Assembly (NCBI GenBank): GCA_030268105.1
Contig: BSDZ01000016.1
Span: 441,501 to 505,500, forward strand
Direction of reading: 5' to 3'
From: Volvox africanus
Lineage: Eukaryota; Chlorophyta; Chlorophyceae; Chlamydomonadales; Volvocaceae
DNA: 64,000 nucleotides
The position numbers were made by a program, and so were the translations under genes. A model generated the notes under the pieces. That model was not told the origin of the DNA and did no database searches. It was given only the letters and a program-made list of their open reading frames with translations. The stretch's first letter is position 1. Each line of letters begins with the position of its first letter. This document shows positions 1 through 13,100 of this stretch, one piece after another.

Positions 1-67
1 GAATGCCGGACTTGCAATCCCAAAATTCTTACATCAAGAACCACCACACTGGGTATTGTTGCCCCAG

Positions 68-1171
68 GTGCTATCTGTTGACGACGAGCCAGTAAACCAG
101 CAGGTGATGCGCGCGCTGCTGTGGTCGGCCGAGTATGAAGTGCTGGAAGCCCGAAACGGCGAAGACGCTTTGGAGATCATCCGGAACTGCGAACTGTTGC
201 CCGATCTGGTTTTGCTGGATGTAACACTGGGCGGCGCTGTCAGCGGCTTCGAGGTGCGCTTGCACGTCGTGCTGCAGGGAGATTGAGGCGTCTGTTGACC
301 GTTGTGAGGACCGCCAAAGACGGGCACACACACACAGCCTACAGCTGCAGGATGTTGCGTAAAATGCGGAGACGTCAGGGTTGATTATGTACCAGCTACC
401 CCTCCCTCGTACCCTGAGGACGGCTAAGTTCCCGTTATTGATGTACGAGGCCAATAGGTTGTAATAACCTTGCACGCGGTTAGCCCCTTCCCCGATCATC
501 CTTGCTTCCTTATGTCTGAGCTTCTTTTATCTATATCCTTAAATCCCCACTACTGTTTTGACGCAGTTGCCTCCCCACACACACACATACACACGGCTGC
601 CCCCTTGATGTCAGTAATCCTCCGGTTACCGGCATCCATTGTCACGACAAGTTATTAGGTCAACATACATAGCATACTTCGGAGCAGTGACGCAAACGTA
701 TTCAGTGATATCGGCGAACGCCATTTGTCGTGACACTGTTACCGTCTCCTGACAAATTAATCCATTCCATCTTGGTCTGTGCCCCTTCCCTTCCATCTAT
801 GTGCATCCCCGCCTTATTGCTGACCTCCCTGTTGTGGGCTTTGGGCATTTGTTACACTACTCACCGAATTCTCTCTTTTTTAATTCGTTTGAGCTTTCTT
901 GTTTTGCCCCCCAGTTACATGCCTCCATCCACATGTCTCTTAGCATTTGCACTCTGTATACACCTTGGCGAATGCTCAGGTCTGTCTGGAGCTTCGGCGG
1001 GAGTATTCCCCGGGGGAGCTTCCAGTCATCATGATCACGTGCTCCTCCCTGGAGGAGGATGTGATCCGGGGCCTCGCGGTTGGCGCTAATGATTACCTGA
1101 TCAAGCCGCTCCGAAACCTCGAGCTTATGGCACGGATCAAGACGCAGCTGGCGCTTAAGCGAAGTATACGG
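68..1171 (+). other. Response-regulator receiver domain (two exons, 68-253 and 980-1171)
   Basis: The domain starts [12 protein letters not shown] and has the beta3 motif LVLLDV with the phospho-acceptor Asp codon at 218-220. After a 726-bp phase-0 intron it resumes with PVIMITCSS and ends GANDYLIKP, which carries the conserved Lys. All residues needed for Asp phosphorylation are present, so the domain should accept phosphate from a histidine kinase, possibly one encoded upstream in the same protein. It is joined to the cyclase by a short helical linker (residues about 110-140) of the kind that transmits conformational change between sensor and cyclase. Confidence 0.9.
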
Positions 1172-4100
1172 GTGAGTCAAGGTTAGGGTTGTAATGTATC
1201 AGGGCGTATGGTTGCAATGGGTGAGGGGGTTTCAGCCGGGTGTGGAACCCAGGGTATAGATGGGCTCCAGAACGGCGGGGAGGGGAACGGCTACCAAGCG
1301 TGTTCACTGTGGCGAAGACGACACCGCATGGTCTTCCACAAGGACTCTTCGATGCATTATTATGCATGGTTGTTAAGCATGTTATTAAGCATGGTTGCAA
1401 GGCCGCCGGGTACGTAGAAATGCCGCGTCTTACCCCTTATTTCAACTGTTGTAATGAAAGCGCTTTCTCCTCCACACCCTTTCTGTCCTGTCGCCTTCAG
1501 TACCACCAGCTTACTGCTGGTCATCATCCCGGATGTTAACCCTAAATACCCTAGTCAGGATACTACATTACCCTGCCTGTGTACCATCATCCTGTCAGTA
1601 ACTGGCAGGCCCTTCATTTAGGTCATGCTACAACATCCTGACGTCCTTATTTGTTTTGGGAATTTGAGGGTTTTAGTGTCTTAGCATGCATCCCGACCTC
1701 ATCACTGTCCTATAATCCTTCTTTTCACCGTATCATTAACTCACCGTCTATTTAACTTGCTCCTCCATCTCGCCAGGTGGCTGCGGAGGCACGGGTCAAT
1801 CGTTCCCTGCTGGGCTCCATCCTGCCCGCAAACGTTATCCGACAGCTGAAGCAGGGCGTCACGCTTATCGCGCAGTTTCACAAAGAGGTCACCATCTTAT
1901 TCTCGGGTAATAAGGGCCCGGAGTTGTTTGGGCGGTACCGTAAACCGTATGCGTCCTCTCCACTGCATTGGCTCATGCACGTTGGTGCATAGATAGGCTT
2001 CTGCACATGGCGTTCAGCGAGGACGAATTTCAACGCACGCACGTGCGTGTTTAGCGCCTCTCCGCGCCCTCTGTAACAGAGAGTGCAATAGCGTGTGATG
2101 CCGGGGTGCAAGTTCCCCCGTTACAACCCCGCTCTTCCTGCTCTCCCCGTTACCCCGACCGTTTGGTGATGTTATCTGTGCGTCTCTTCCTCTGGCTTGC
2201 GCCTCAGCGCGTAGAGCGCATGCAGTTTGAAAGCCACTGCCGTTGTTTGTTTCCTGTCTGCCCGGCCCGGTTTATATCTCTGGCTGCCGGTGGCCCATTC
2301 CCCGCGACCGCTTGGTCCATAACGTGTTTTCGCCTTCCCCCGTCTCTTTTCGAAAGCTCGGCTTCTCGACGCTCTATCTCCATCTCTATCTCCATCTCCC
2401 TACTTACCTAACCCCCCCCACAGACATTCGTGGCTTCACCAACCTAGCCACCGAGTGGCCTACGGAGCAGATCATCCTCATGCTGAACAACATGTTCACT
2501 GTTTTTGACCGCCTATGCGACCAGCTCGGAGTCTACAAGGTGGAAACCATCGGTGAGTGGCGGGTTTCAGAGTAATTTGGTTGGACAAGTTTGGGGTCAG
2601 CAAGAGGCTGGGGTGGGAGTGGGGAAGAGATGGGACTGACGAGGGCACCGCAAGTCAGGCTGATATAAGCAGGCAGGTCTCGGAGCTGCGGGTTGCGGTT
2701 ATGTGCTGGATAATTGTTACAATTGAAGGGCCCTGCGAGGCTACTGTGGTAGCAGTCATGTCGTATGGCATATCATACAACAACAAGCATCGGCGTACCT
2801 CTATACCTCTTTACCTCTATACCTCTATACCTCCACGCTGATGGTGGCGACGGCGGCTGCACGTGCAACCTTAGGCTGAACAAGGCCGCAGGTGACAGCG
2901 TCTTGTCACGACAAGGCCGCCGTGTATGATTGATGTCTCTTTGGTTGTGACGGACGGCAGATGTGCGCCGCTGATATGTCCTGGTCCTCGTTGGCTCATT
3001 CCTCCCTTCCCCAAGGCGACGCGTACATGATTGTTTCCGGGCATGATGGCGTGGAGGACCATGCAGTCCGCATGCTGCGGATGGCGACCCACATGTTGGC
3101 GGCGGTGTCCGAGATGCGAGGATACGATGGGCGGCCGCTGCAGGTAAAGACTGACAGCCGGAACGCTTAGATGCCGGGGGCCCTTGAACGCATCATGGGG
3201 CAATCAAAGCGCAGATCCCTGAGACCAATCAGAACAAGTTCTTTGTTATTTAGACAAATAACAGCACGAGGAGAAGTGACGATCAGGGCGAGGGGCTTGT
3301 ATGCATCGGAGCAGGATTGCAGAGGAGGATGAAGCATTTGTATATATGGATTTGAGCTCGCTATTTTTCAAGACCAACCAGCGTATGGATCCACAACTTC
3401 TCGCACGAATATGAATGGTCGCCTGGCTCATCACGAACTTGTTTCTTTGCAGATCCGAGTCGGCGTCCACACCGGTCCCGCCCACAGTGGCGTAGTTGGC
3501 TTGTCCCGGCCACGGTACTGTTTCTTCGGTGCGTCGTAGGGTTGGGGCGCGGGGTGGGGATCGACGAAGGCAGGGTAGGTAAGAACGTAGTGGCGAACGT
3601 AGGGCTCTGCGCATGAGGATGGTATAAAATTTCAAACAATATTAACTCTTTGGTCGAAAGATCGATAGGTCGTCTTTAGCTACGCATATTAATAGTTCCT
3701 CTCCATACCCCTGTATACCGATCTTTTCCCGGCCATTGTGATTTCCATTTTTCTGATAAGCAGTAGGGCGAAGTCACAAGCTTTGGTTGCGTTGAGGTTC
3801 TGGGCTCAAGGATACATAAGCAATGGCGGTCGGATTAATGGGACCGGGTAGTGGGTTCAGGGACGGTGGCGCTCTACGGTTTATGTTATTGCCCGTGTAG
3901 TATCCTGGGGTATCTACGGGCAGTGTCAAAGGATCCTGGACCTTAGATGGTCATCCTTCCGATCGGGCCTTTGTTGGCCGACACAACAGAGATACAACAA
4001 CCCGTAAGATTTCCTTCCCAGATTCCGTTCCTTCCTGATTCGCCACTAACGCGTCCCGCCTCCCATTCTGCCCTGCCTCCCGCTCCACTTGGCGTGCTTA

Positions 4101-7100
4101 TGTCTACGTTGGGGCCGGGGCCGGGGCCGGGGCTGTCTCGCCGCTTGGGCAAATACATCCATCGATGGTCAACCGTGACAGGCGACACGGTTAACACGTA
4201 AGGCATCCAGCACGCGTTATATATTTGAATGTGGATGGCCTTTCAGCGGACCCGTGCCCTATTGCTGGGACACCTGTCGCCTGTTGGCAAGCTAATTGGG
4301 CCTGGTACCGTTCGAAATGCATGCGCCAGGAAAGGGGTTTTTTACCATTGGTGGGCTGCCAGTTCCGTCTTTGCATTACTTCTTTTGCGCTCCTGGTTGA
4401 GGATTTGCGTTACATCCGTCGGGTGCTGGGCAACGAAGTTGTATGCTACCGCTTTCCGTAGGGTTTTGTCAGGTATCGCAGATTTATTCCGTCTAATGCC
4501 CCTTCCCCGGCGCCCCCCATCCCCACCCCAAACCCTAAACAAACCCCAAACAACCGAATAACAACCCATATCTCCACTTAACATACAATCACTCTGCTAT
4601 CCATGACTGCAGTGCGTCTCGCATGGAGAGCACGGGCTTTCCTATGGCCGTACAGGCGAGTACAGAAACGTATTTTTGCTGAAATCCTGCAAGCTTATCA
4701 GCCTTAGACTGCATCCAATGGTGGTGTCCCGACTCTGCAACGTGACGAATCCTTCTTAGCAGGATACCTCCGGCCGTAGCCCGTCCCGTCCCGTCCCGCC
4801 CTACCTCGATGCGACCTGCCTGCGTTGGGTCGGTGCGACATGGGCTGCTCGATGCGACATGCCATTGAAAGTTTGAGCAGCATGCGAAAATCCTATATAT
4901 ATATATGTGTGTGTGTGTATATATGTGTGTGTGTGTTTGTAATATCTGGCCCCGCAGGTCAGCGAGTCCACCATGCACGCCGTCACGCTGCGCCCCGAAT
5001 GGGCGTCCGAGTTCCAATTTGCGCCTTGCGGACCAAGAGACATCAAGGGCAAGGTGGGGCCTGATATCCCTCAGTCTTCACCGAAGCAGAAAGGAGGCAG
5101 ATCTGTTCTCCTGGAGCCAAAGGGCATCGGGAGTGCCTTCGTGGGCTGGGGATTGCGTCATTGAGCGAGGGTGGATTCACTCAGGGAGCCTTGCAGGGCC
5201 CGCAGATGGCAGGAGTGCCATCCTACTTTCCTACGGCTGCAGCTTTCCTACGGCGTGCAGGATTATGCACGTCAGATATCGCTTTTGTCCAGCAGGGGCC
5301 CTGGGTGGGGAGAGGAGCGGGAGGAGGAGCGGGCGCGTCCTCAAACTATGTCCCTAAGCGTCCCCGCCCGCCCTACAAGTATAAGTGAGGACGCTCCAAC
5401 TAGTCGTCCTCTCAAGCCCATCGTTCACAACTACGCCCCAAGTCAGGGTGAACGTTCATTCAAAACCTGTTCACATGTCCATTTTCCATGGTGCTCATTC
5501 ACTCACATCTCATGGTCCTCACCAATCCTATAAATATAATTTATAGTGTATACCTCTGGCGGCCTCGCTCGGCTTTCGCACAATACAAGCCCCGGTAGTT
5601 ATGCAAATAAAGGAGTTCTTTTCTGCTGCCGCAGGGCACGATGCACACGTTTCTCCTCCGGGTAGGCATGTACGACCACGCGCTGGCGGAGCTCGCCTCC
5701 GCTGCTACCGCACGTGCCTCAATCGCCCGGCCAAAGCGTCGCTCAGACACGCCCGTCACGGCAGCCGACTCAGCAAAGGACCCTGGTGGTGAAGGTTTGG
5801 ACGCCGCTGCGCCTTCCCGTCCAGAAGAAGAAACCGCGGTGATTGCAAACTCCACACCCCAGCCCGTCAAGTCATGGGCCCCCAGTTCCGGCAGTGCGAT
5901 GCTAGGGTTGCAGAATATGTCGGGCTACTGGCGTCATCAGGTCTCAGGGACGGCGGTAGTGAACGGAGATCCCGGTAACGACCCCGGGGATCACGTCAAG
6001 TTCGCATCGTACCGCTACCATCATCCAGGCGCTGATGTCTTATCGAGCGGGGGGACCAACGTGCTCCTGGAGAACGGCCTCACGGTGCTCATTCCGTCAC
6101 ACGTCCTGGTAGGTGGCTTGCCGTGAGGAGGTGGCGTCGCAGGGGCCGAGCAGGTGGGCGACACCTTGGCAAACTGACGTCATGAAGACCTGGGGACGTC
6201 AGCAACACAGCAGCTGTCACATCTGCTTACTACTACTTTGTTGTTTCCCTCCGTGAATAGGAACAGGAGGCAAAAAACGGACTTCGCCATTATCTGTCAC
6301 TATCTCACTATCTCACTAGCGCTGAACACGTACGCATGATATCCACGTGCCCAAAAGTGTCAATTATCTTGGCAAACCTTGTAAGGCAGATTTAATACAT
6401 TATATACACATATACCTATCGTTATATAAGTATGTACTACATCTAATTATTGTTTTGGTCTACCCCAAATAACCAACGCGCCTGGGGCCCTTGCTCCTTG
6501 GGGCGTCGGGACCGCAGGATGGCTCCTTGCTGGAAACCTTAGATGCTGCACCCAGTAGCACCGTCCACTACGCTCCCGCCATCGCGAGTACTGGCGTCGG
6601 CGTCAGCGGCGCTGCGGCGGCGTCCCGCACAAAACTTTGTTCCTCTGGATCCATGCACTTCGCCTCCGGGCCGTCGATATCACCGTCGGCAACGCGGCGC
6701 CTTGCAGCACCGGTAGAAGCATTGGATTCGAAAGCTTCTGGGTCAACGACTTCACCGTACCAGGCGCTTGCCGCTGGCGCCGTGGCGATAGTACCGTCCC
6801 CAGTGGCATCTACGCGCGCCTCCTCGGAACTCTCCGGCCGGGGTTCATTGGCTGCGGCCGGTGGCATCACTGCTGTTGGACCCGCAGATGCTACATCGGG
6901 TGTCGGACAAGAGGCGGCCTTTGCGGCTTCAACGCTTCAACAAAGCAAGATGATGGTGAAGCCACCTGCGACCCAAGAATCCGCCCTCCCTACGGATCCC
7001 GCGTCCGTGCAGAGAATGCCATCTGAAATGTCCGAATGCATGGAAGAACCGTCGTTGCACTATGCCGTGGACGGCGGCGGAGGCAGCACGGCAGTTTCAG

Positions 7101-10100
7101 CTGCCGCTCGCGTTTTAACCGACATCGCCGCAGTCTCGCGCTTCTCTTATGCGAGATTGCAGTCTAGCTGTCTTGGCGACAGAGCGCAGCTCCGTCGTAG
7201 TACCGTGCGTACAAGCGCCGAGCTGTCAGTTGCGGCAAACGCCGCCGCCGCCATGGCGGGCAACAGCAGCTGCAATGACGGTGCAGACACACAGACGGCA
7301 GTATGTAAGCCGGAGCCTCAAATTGACTTGGATTCGCTTATCGCGGTGCAAGGGTTCTTGGACGAGCCATACGCAGCCACCGACAGCATCGGCGTTGGCA
7401 TCGGCAGCCCGGACGTCCCCACCATCGGCGGATCGATGGTGGGCTGGTCGATGTTGGCGGAAGTATTGGAACCCACGCACATCAGCCGGAGCTCTATCTC
7501 AACCCATGAGGTCGCACACACACTGGGGAACTGGATCCAAGGAGGGACCGGTGGAGGCGATAAGTGTATGACGCCGTCTACTGTGGCGATGCTGGCAATG
7601 CTGCAACCAAAAGCTCAGCTGGCGTCGACCGGCTCCTCTGAACCCAACGCCAATGCCGCCCTGGCACTGGAGCCCACTCTGGCAGTTGCAGCCGAAGCGC
7701 TGGCTGCGGCGGTTGACAGTGCGCTGAATAGCGGCACGGATGAAGTCGTTGACGCTCCTTCCACTAGCTTCTGCGTTAACGGTGGCACCGATTGCAAAAG
7801 CAGCGGTCCCAAATTTTCATCTCTGGCCAACCTGCGGTCAGCGCCGCCTCCGCCGTCAGCTGGAACCGCGCCGGCGTCATCATCACAGAACACCGTCCGA
7901 TGTAACAAGGCTGCGGATACCTCACCGGATGTCATCGCCACCGCCATCGTATCAGCCAGCGCCATGGCCGCCGATAGCGCAGCTAAGGGTGTCCGTCTAG
8001 GGCCGGCGAGGGGGTCGTCAAGCCCATTTTTGGCGCAACATAAGCCTGCGGCTCTCCCACCCCGCATGGCGAGCAATACCGGCATGGTGCAGTCGCAAAC
8101 ATCAACGCAACGGCGGTCATGCGAGCGACCTGCACTAGGCAAGTTGGGCCGAGACAATACGAGAAATACATACCCGGGGTAGACGTTCATACCATGAACG
8201 TTGTCCACTTGTCCTGTGTTTTCGAAGCGCGAAGGTCATTATGCGGATGCGTATTTTACCCGAGATCAATCAGTTCTAACTCTCCTGGCCCTATTGGTTT
8301 GGTGCAGATCTGCGACCGAGTGGTCTTGAAAGCGGAGTTTTTGGCGGAGGCGGTGCTGTCGGCTCGTCATCGCTCGGCAGCGGCAGCGGGAACGGTGCGT
8401 TTGAATCACTGAATCAGCGGCCTGAGTGGATACGCAGCGGCGTTACTAGCTTCAACAGCAGCGCTTTTGCTAACCTCCAATCTTCCCATGAGACAGGCAG
8501 CAAGGACCCGGGTACAAGGCGTTTTTTAATAGGGAAGCGCCCTGCGACGGCCACCGGGACGGTACAGTGCAGCATGGCGAACAATAATGCAGCCCAATTC
8601 TTTTTGCGGGAAACGACGGTCCCATCCGCACACAACGGTGCTGGAAGCAGCGGCGCGTCTGCCGCTGCTGCTGCCGCTGCCGCAGGGACTGGAAATGGGT
8701 GGAGCCCGGTGGCAGCGACGGTCCAGCGCAGCGCGCAGAACGCCTTCGCTAGCAGCAACACGGGTGGAGCACGCAGGCGTCCCGCCACAGCCCATGGTGC
8801 AGCTGCAGTTGCCGCCGGCTGCGGTCAAGGGCACGATCAGGGCCACGAGCATGCGACGGGAGCAGGGTCGGGGGGTTCAGCGGCTGTGGTAACGCTTCGA
8901 GGCCCCAGCCCACGTGCAGGGCCCGACGAGGCTGTGCCGGTGCCTGCACCCACCACGGGCGAAGATTTCCCGTGCCGGGCTTCATTAGCCATGGTGACCT
9001 CGTTATCGCGAATGGACTCGGGGGCATCTTTATCGGTGAGGATGGAACATGGTGGGACTTGAAATCAACGGGTAGTAGATGAGGGGCAGAATTGCGCCGT
9101 AGAAGCCTAATGGATATGGTCGTGAGGGGGACGGATGTAGTGGTCTTAAACCAAGCTCTAAAAGGATTGGTGTATGCAGGGTCTCCGGCCTAGCGATATC
9201 AGGGTCGCGTGATGTTGTTTGCCTCGTTACCGTTCGGTGAAGTCATATCCTGCGTCCTCGGTGGTGCGGCGTTTACCTTCTGCTGACCTGCTGCTGGCCT
9301 CCTGCCATTGTCTCCATGCCCTTCTTCGCGGATGTTCCCCCAATGTCGTGTCCCTCCTTTGAATTTGTTCTCCGGTACACCTCCACACCTCTCTCCTTCC
9401 CTCATGGACCAGAGGCACAAACAAGGTGTCCTGGTTTGTTGTTCCATTGTTGTTCCAAAGAACCGAGTACTGCTACTCTTACTGATACACACACCTCAAT
9501 CATCTCTCCCTGTTGAGGCCTCATAGCCCGCCCCATCTTCTTATGCATGTCACAGGGCACAACCTTAGCAGGGCTCTCAAACCGAGGTAACAGCCGGAAG
9601 AGCTTCAACTGCGGCAGCATGCCTCGCCAGGCCGGTGGCGGTGGGGCTGCCTCGATTAGCAACGCGAACATGGGGGGCGGTGGGCTGCTGACCAGCGTAG
9701 GCAGCATGGGCGGCGTCAGTATCATCAGCCAGGGCTGGTCTAACCTGTACGATCCGATGTGCCCAAGGTACGGAGATGTTCGGGAGATGTCAGGGTCTCA
9801 CGGCACATTTTTATGGGTCCCCTCTTTTCTATCGACTTGATTCTGCGCAATCCAAAACGCGCGTACCTACCAAAGTCTATCTATTAAAACTGGCTTCGAC
9901 TTCATTAAACCTCCAGTGTTGGGACGACGGAAAAATACTCTGGCATACGAAGATCACACCGGAACTGGCGTGTAACAAACCTGCCTACCTACCTGCCTGC
10001 CTACCTGCCTGCCCACCCGTCATGCTTCTATCATGCCGTATTCCTGTATTCCTGCAGGCCCCGTTTAACCGATCATTACTACACATCTGGAGACTTTGAG

Positions 10101-13100
10101 GATTTTGGCAGCGGGGGGTGAGTAGGGAATCGGAGGGCTTCTCCTGGCCGGCCAGGTTCCTAAAACGCTGCGGGGTCCTGTGCCTTGGCGGACTGTATGG
10201 AGGTGAAGTCTGTCAGGCTGGAAGGCAAGGTGGCGTCACAAACACAGGAAACGATGAAACGTCACAACAGCACTGCTCGGCGGCGCCAGTCAGGAGGTGC
10301 ACGCTCAATTCCAGGCGGGGCGACCGAAGTCGTCTTAGGGTCTGTTGGAATGGTGTGTGGCCTTTCGGCCTTAGGGTTTTGGCCCCTCCTTGTCTTTGCG
10401 TTCTCCTGACTCACTAGCTTACCTAGCTTCGCTGCTGCGCCTTCTTGATCCGGACGCCCAACTACATGCTCAGTATACCTGTTGTTTTCCTATTGAGAAG
10501 GGACAACTCAGCTCGTTTCCGTCCAGCATCTTAACGTGATTCCTCATGCCTTTCCCTCATCGCTGCCGAATCTCGTGGACACCGGCAGGGCACAAACGCC
10601 GGGCTCCTTCTTAAGTCCCAGCATAGGCTCGGCTCACTCGGCGCAGCCCTCGCCTACTATGCTGACGCCCGCGCACAGCAGCACTGTCGCCGCCGCCGCC
10701 GCCGGTGGTGCCGGTGCAAGTGTTGGAGGCAGTGGTGCAGCGGCAGACATGGGGACAGCTGTCTCGTCACCAGCACAGATTCAGTCAGGCGCTGTTTGGA
10801 CCGGCCGCAGTCATCCGGGACCCGGGACCAGTATCGGCGCCATGGTCACGTCCATCGGAGGCGCACCGCGGCTGGCGACGCAGCATTCGCAGGCGGGTCC
10901 GCAGCCAGCTGACGCCGGGATCTCTCGAAGCCAGGACCGGGATACAGCTGCCGCGTTTGACCCCATGTTCGGGGAGATGTCCGGAGTGACAAGTATGCAT
11001 GATGTTGCGTATGGCATGGGAGGTACATTTGGATGTGGCAAGGAGTTAGAGGCGGAGGGAGAAGACGCAGATTTGCTGCATCGGTCATTGCAGCCGCCAA
11101 GTCCCAGGTCGCAATCCCAGGTACAGCTGCACTCGCAGCGACAGCCAACATCCACGCTGCAGCAGCAACAGCAGCAACAGCAGCAACAAATGGGGATCTC
11201 AGCCGGCGGCAAGTCGCCCTTGGGCTCAGCTGGCTGGGAGTTCGCACCTAACAGTCTGGAGCCTTCGGATGCTATTCTCTTGCTGGTACGGCGCTGGAGG
11301 TTTGCTGTGTAGCGGGTGGTGTGCAGAGGGAGCAAAATCGTTGCGTTACAATGGCGTTTCTATTCCTGCGACTGCGATTGGTCGTGTTTCTGCGACGACT
11401 TGATTTTAAAAACGGGAAATGGATCTTTTGGCAGAAGCACCAGAACCAGCAGAGATAGGTTAGGAGTTACGGACGAAAAGGGCCCTCGATATCTGGGTCT
11501 CTGAGCTTCACGGCGTTTTTCTGGGCCTCCTAGGCTGGGTGATGCATAAGGGTGATGCTCCTAGCTGCCGTTAACGGATTCTGGAAAGAATTGGCATGTC
11601 TTTAACACAATAGGCTGGAAGAGGCGCTTATCCTTATTAAGGGAAAACCCTAGACGAAAACGCATCTGGAAGCTAATTTGATATGGGCGATATGGAGGAA
11701 ATCTTCAGGGAGCTCAGGGGCAATTGCACTGAGATTAAAGCACCCGAGTGCGTGTGCGTAGCTGTGTGAAGCTGACGAAGCAGCGCGTATGCCACTGTGT
11801 TCTCCTTCGCTCTTTGTTAGGTCTTGCCATGTATCATAACCGCCCTTTTGGTTTTCACAGTTTATAAATGTGCGTAACTGCAGCATCCGGCCCTCATATA
11901 TGTCTCAAACCCAACCCACTGCCAGAATCCGACGAGACATGGATGCTCTCAGGTGCCGCCCTATTCGGTTGACGCAATAGCTCATGGCCGCGACACCTCG
12001 GCAACAAAATCAGTAGCAGCAGCAACAACGGCAGCGGGACTCGTAGGGCGCAGTCGTAGCCTGGACGTTATCCACCCGCGGACTGAGATCGACGACAAGA
12101 CATACCCCAGCCTATACGATACTGTGCATGGCTACACGCCTGTGTATGGCGCAAAGTCGCCCCAGGAGAGGGTGCTGGTGGTGCTGGCGGGCACGGCGAC
12201 GTGCGGGAAGCAGGAGAAGTCGGTAACTGTGCAGCCGGCAGGGTTGGTGGTGCCGCCGCCGTCGTCACAGACAACGTTCCCTGGGTACGAGCATCTTCAG
12301 GATACCGGCCGCGCCCTGGTCGCCAGGTCGCCGGCGACTTCCCCGGCCCGGGAATCGCCCCATGTCGCTTTCCATGGAATTAATGGGCGCAGCGGCGATT
12401 ACTATCTGCTAAATAATGCTATCGTGGGCAGCGTGGCAGCGGCTCCTGCCGCGGTCTCACTTGTATTGACCTCGACGGACGCGTCCTCGATGGTTGATCT
12501 GACCGCCGCAAACGGCAGCAGCAGCAGCTTCCCGGGGCTTGTCGGCGGTTTTGGAGACCGGATCTCGAGCCGCGGCCCGGGAAACAGCTTCCGCCAAATG
12601 TCACCCGTTTTGTCGACGGGTACCCTGATATCCGCAGCCACCAACGTCGTCTGTAACAGCGCACCCTATGCCATGGACGCGGCGCCGAATGCGAACCCAA
12701 GCGTGCCGCATAGCCGCCGCCACTCCGTCGACGTTATTAGGCGGCAAACATCTACCTCTACATCACCAGTGATGGCCGGAGCTGCTGGGGGTGCCACAAC
12801 AGGAAGCGCCTATGCATTTAATCGTTGGCATCAAACGGCGAATGGCACCCAACCTAGCGGCACGACCCGCGACTCGCTTCCGGCCCGAGTCAGTGAGGAC
12901 TTGCCTCGACGAATTTGGCCTGGAGGGTTCGGATCCCCTATCGGAGCGCTTGGTCTGGCATCGGCTACTTCAGGGACGGCGTCAGAGGCAGCGCAGTCCA
13001 CCGTCGGCGGTATGAGCGCCTCCGGGACTGGCGGAGTGGACATCGGCCGTATGCTTGCCCGTGCGTCGGAGCTAGTAGCCGTGACAGGCATCTGTACCCG

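Larger units (their letters stand above)
1777..5680 (+). other. Class III guanylyl cyclase catalytic domain (exons 3 to 10)
   Basis: Eight exons encode the catalytic fold. It begins with the linker motif [18 protein letters not shown], runs through [45 protein letters not shown] and the CFFGDTVNTASRMEST block, and closes with [15 protein letters not shown]. Both metal Asp, the Glu/Cys guanine pair and the catalytic Asn/Arg are intact, so a homodimer would have two complete active sites. The usual substitution giving adenylyl cyclase (Lys and Asp/Thr at the purine positions) is absent. Confidence 0.9.

Noticed and set aside
857..1180. Minus-strand open frames opposite cyclase exons and introns (also 6568-6870, 7615-8208, 10811-11335 and 14008-14391)
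   Set aside because: These are shadows of GC-rich coding exons or UTR; they have no domains and often encode Cys or Arg runs from antisense of repeats such as poly-Gln.
8139..8182. Stop at 8180 as the end of a separate gene
   Set aside because: A GC donor at 8139 joins exon 11 to exon 12 in frame, and the total coding length closes to whole codons through 14100, so the stop lies in an intron.
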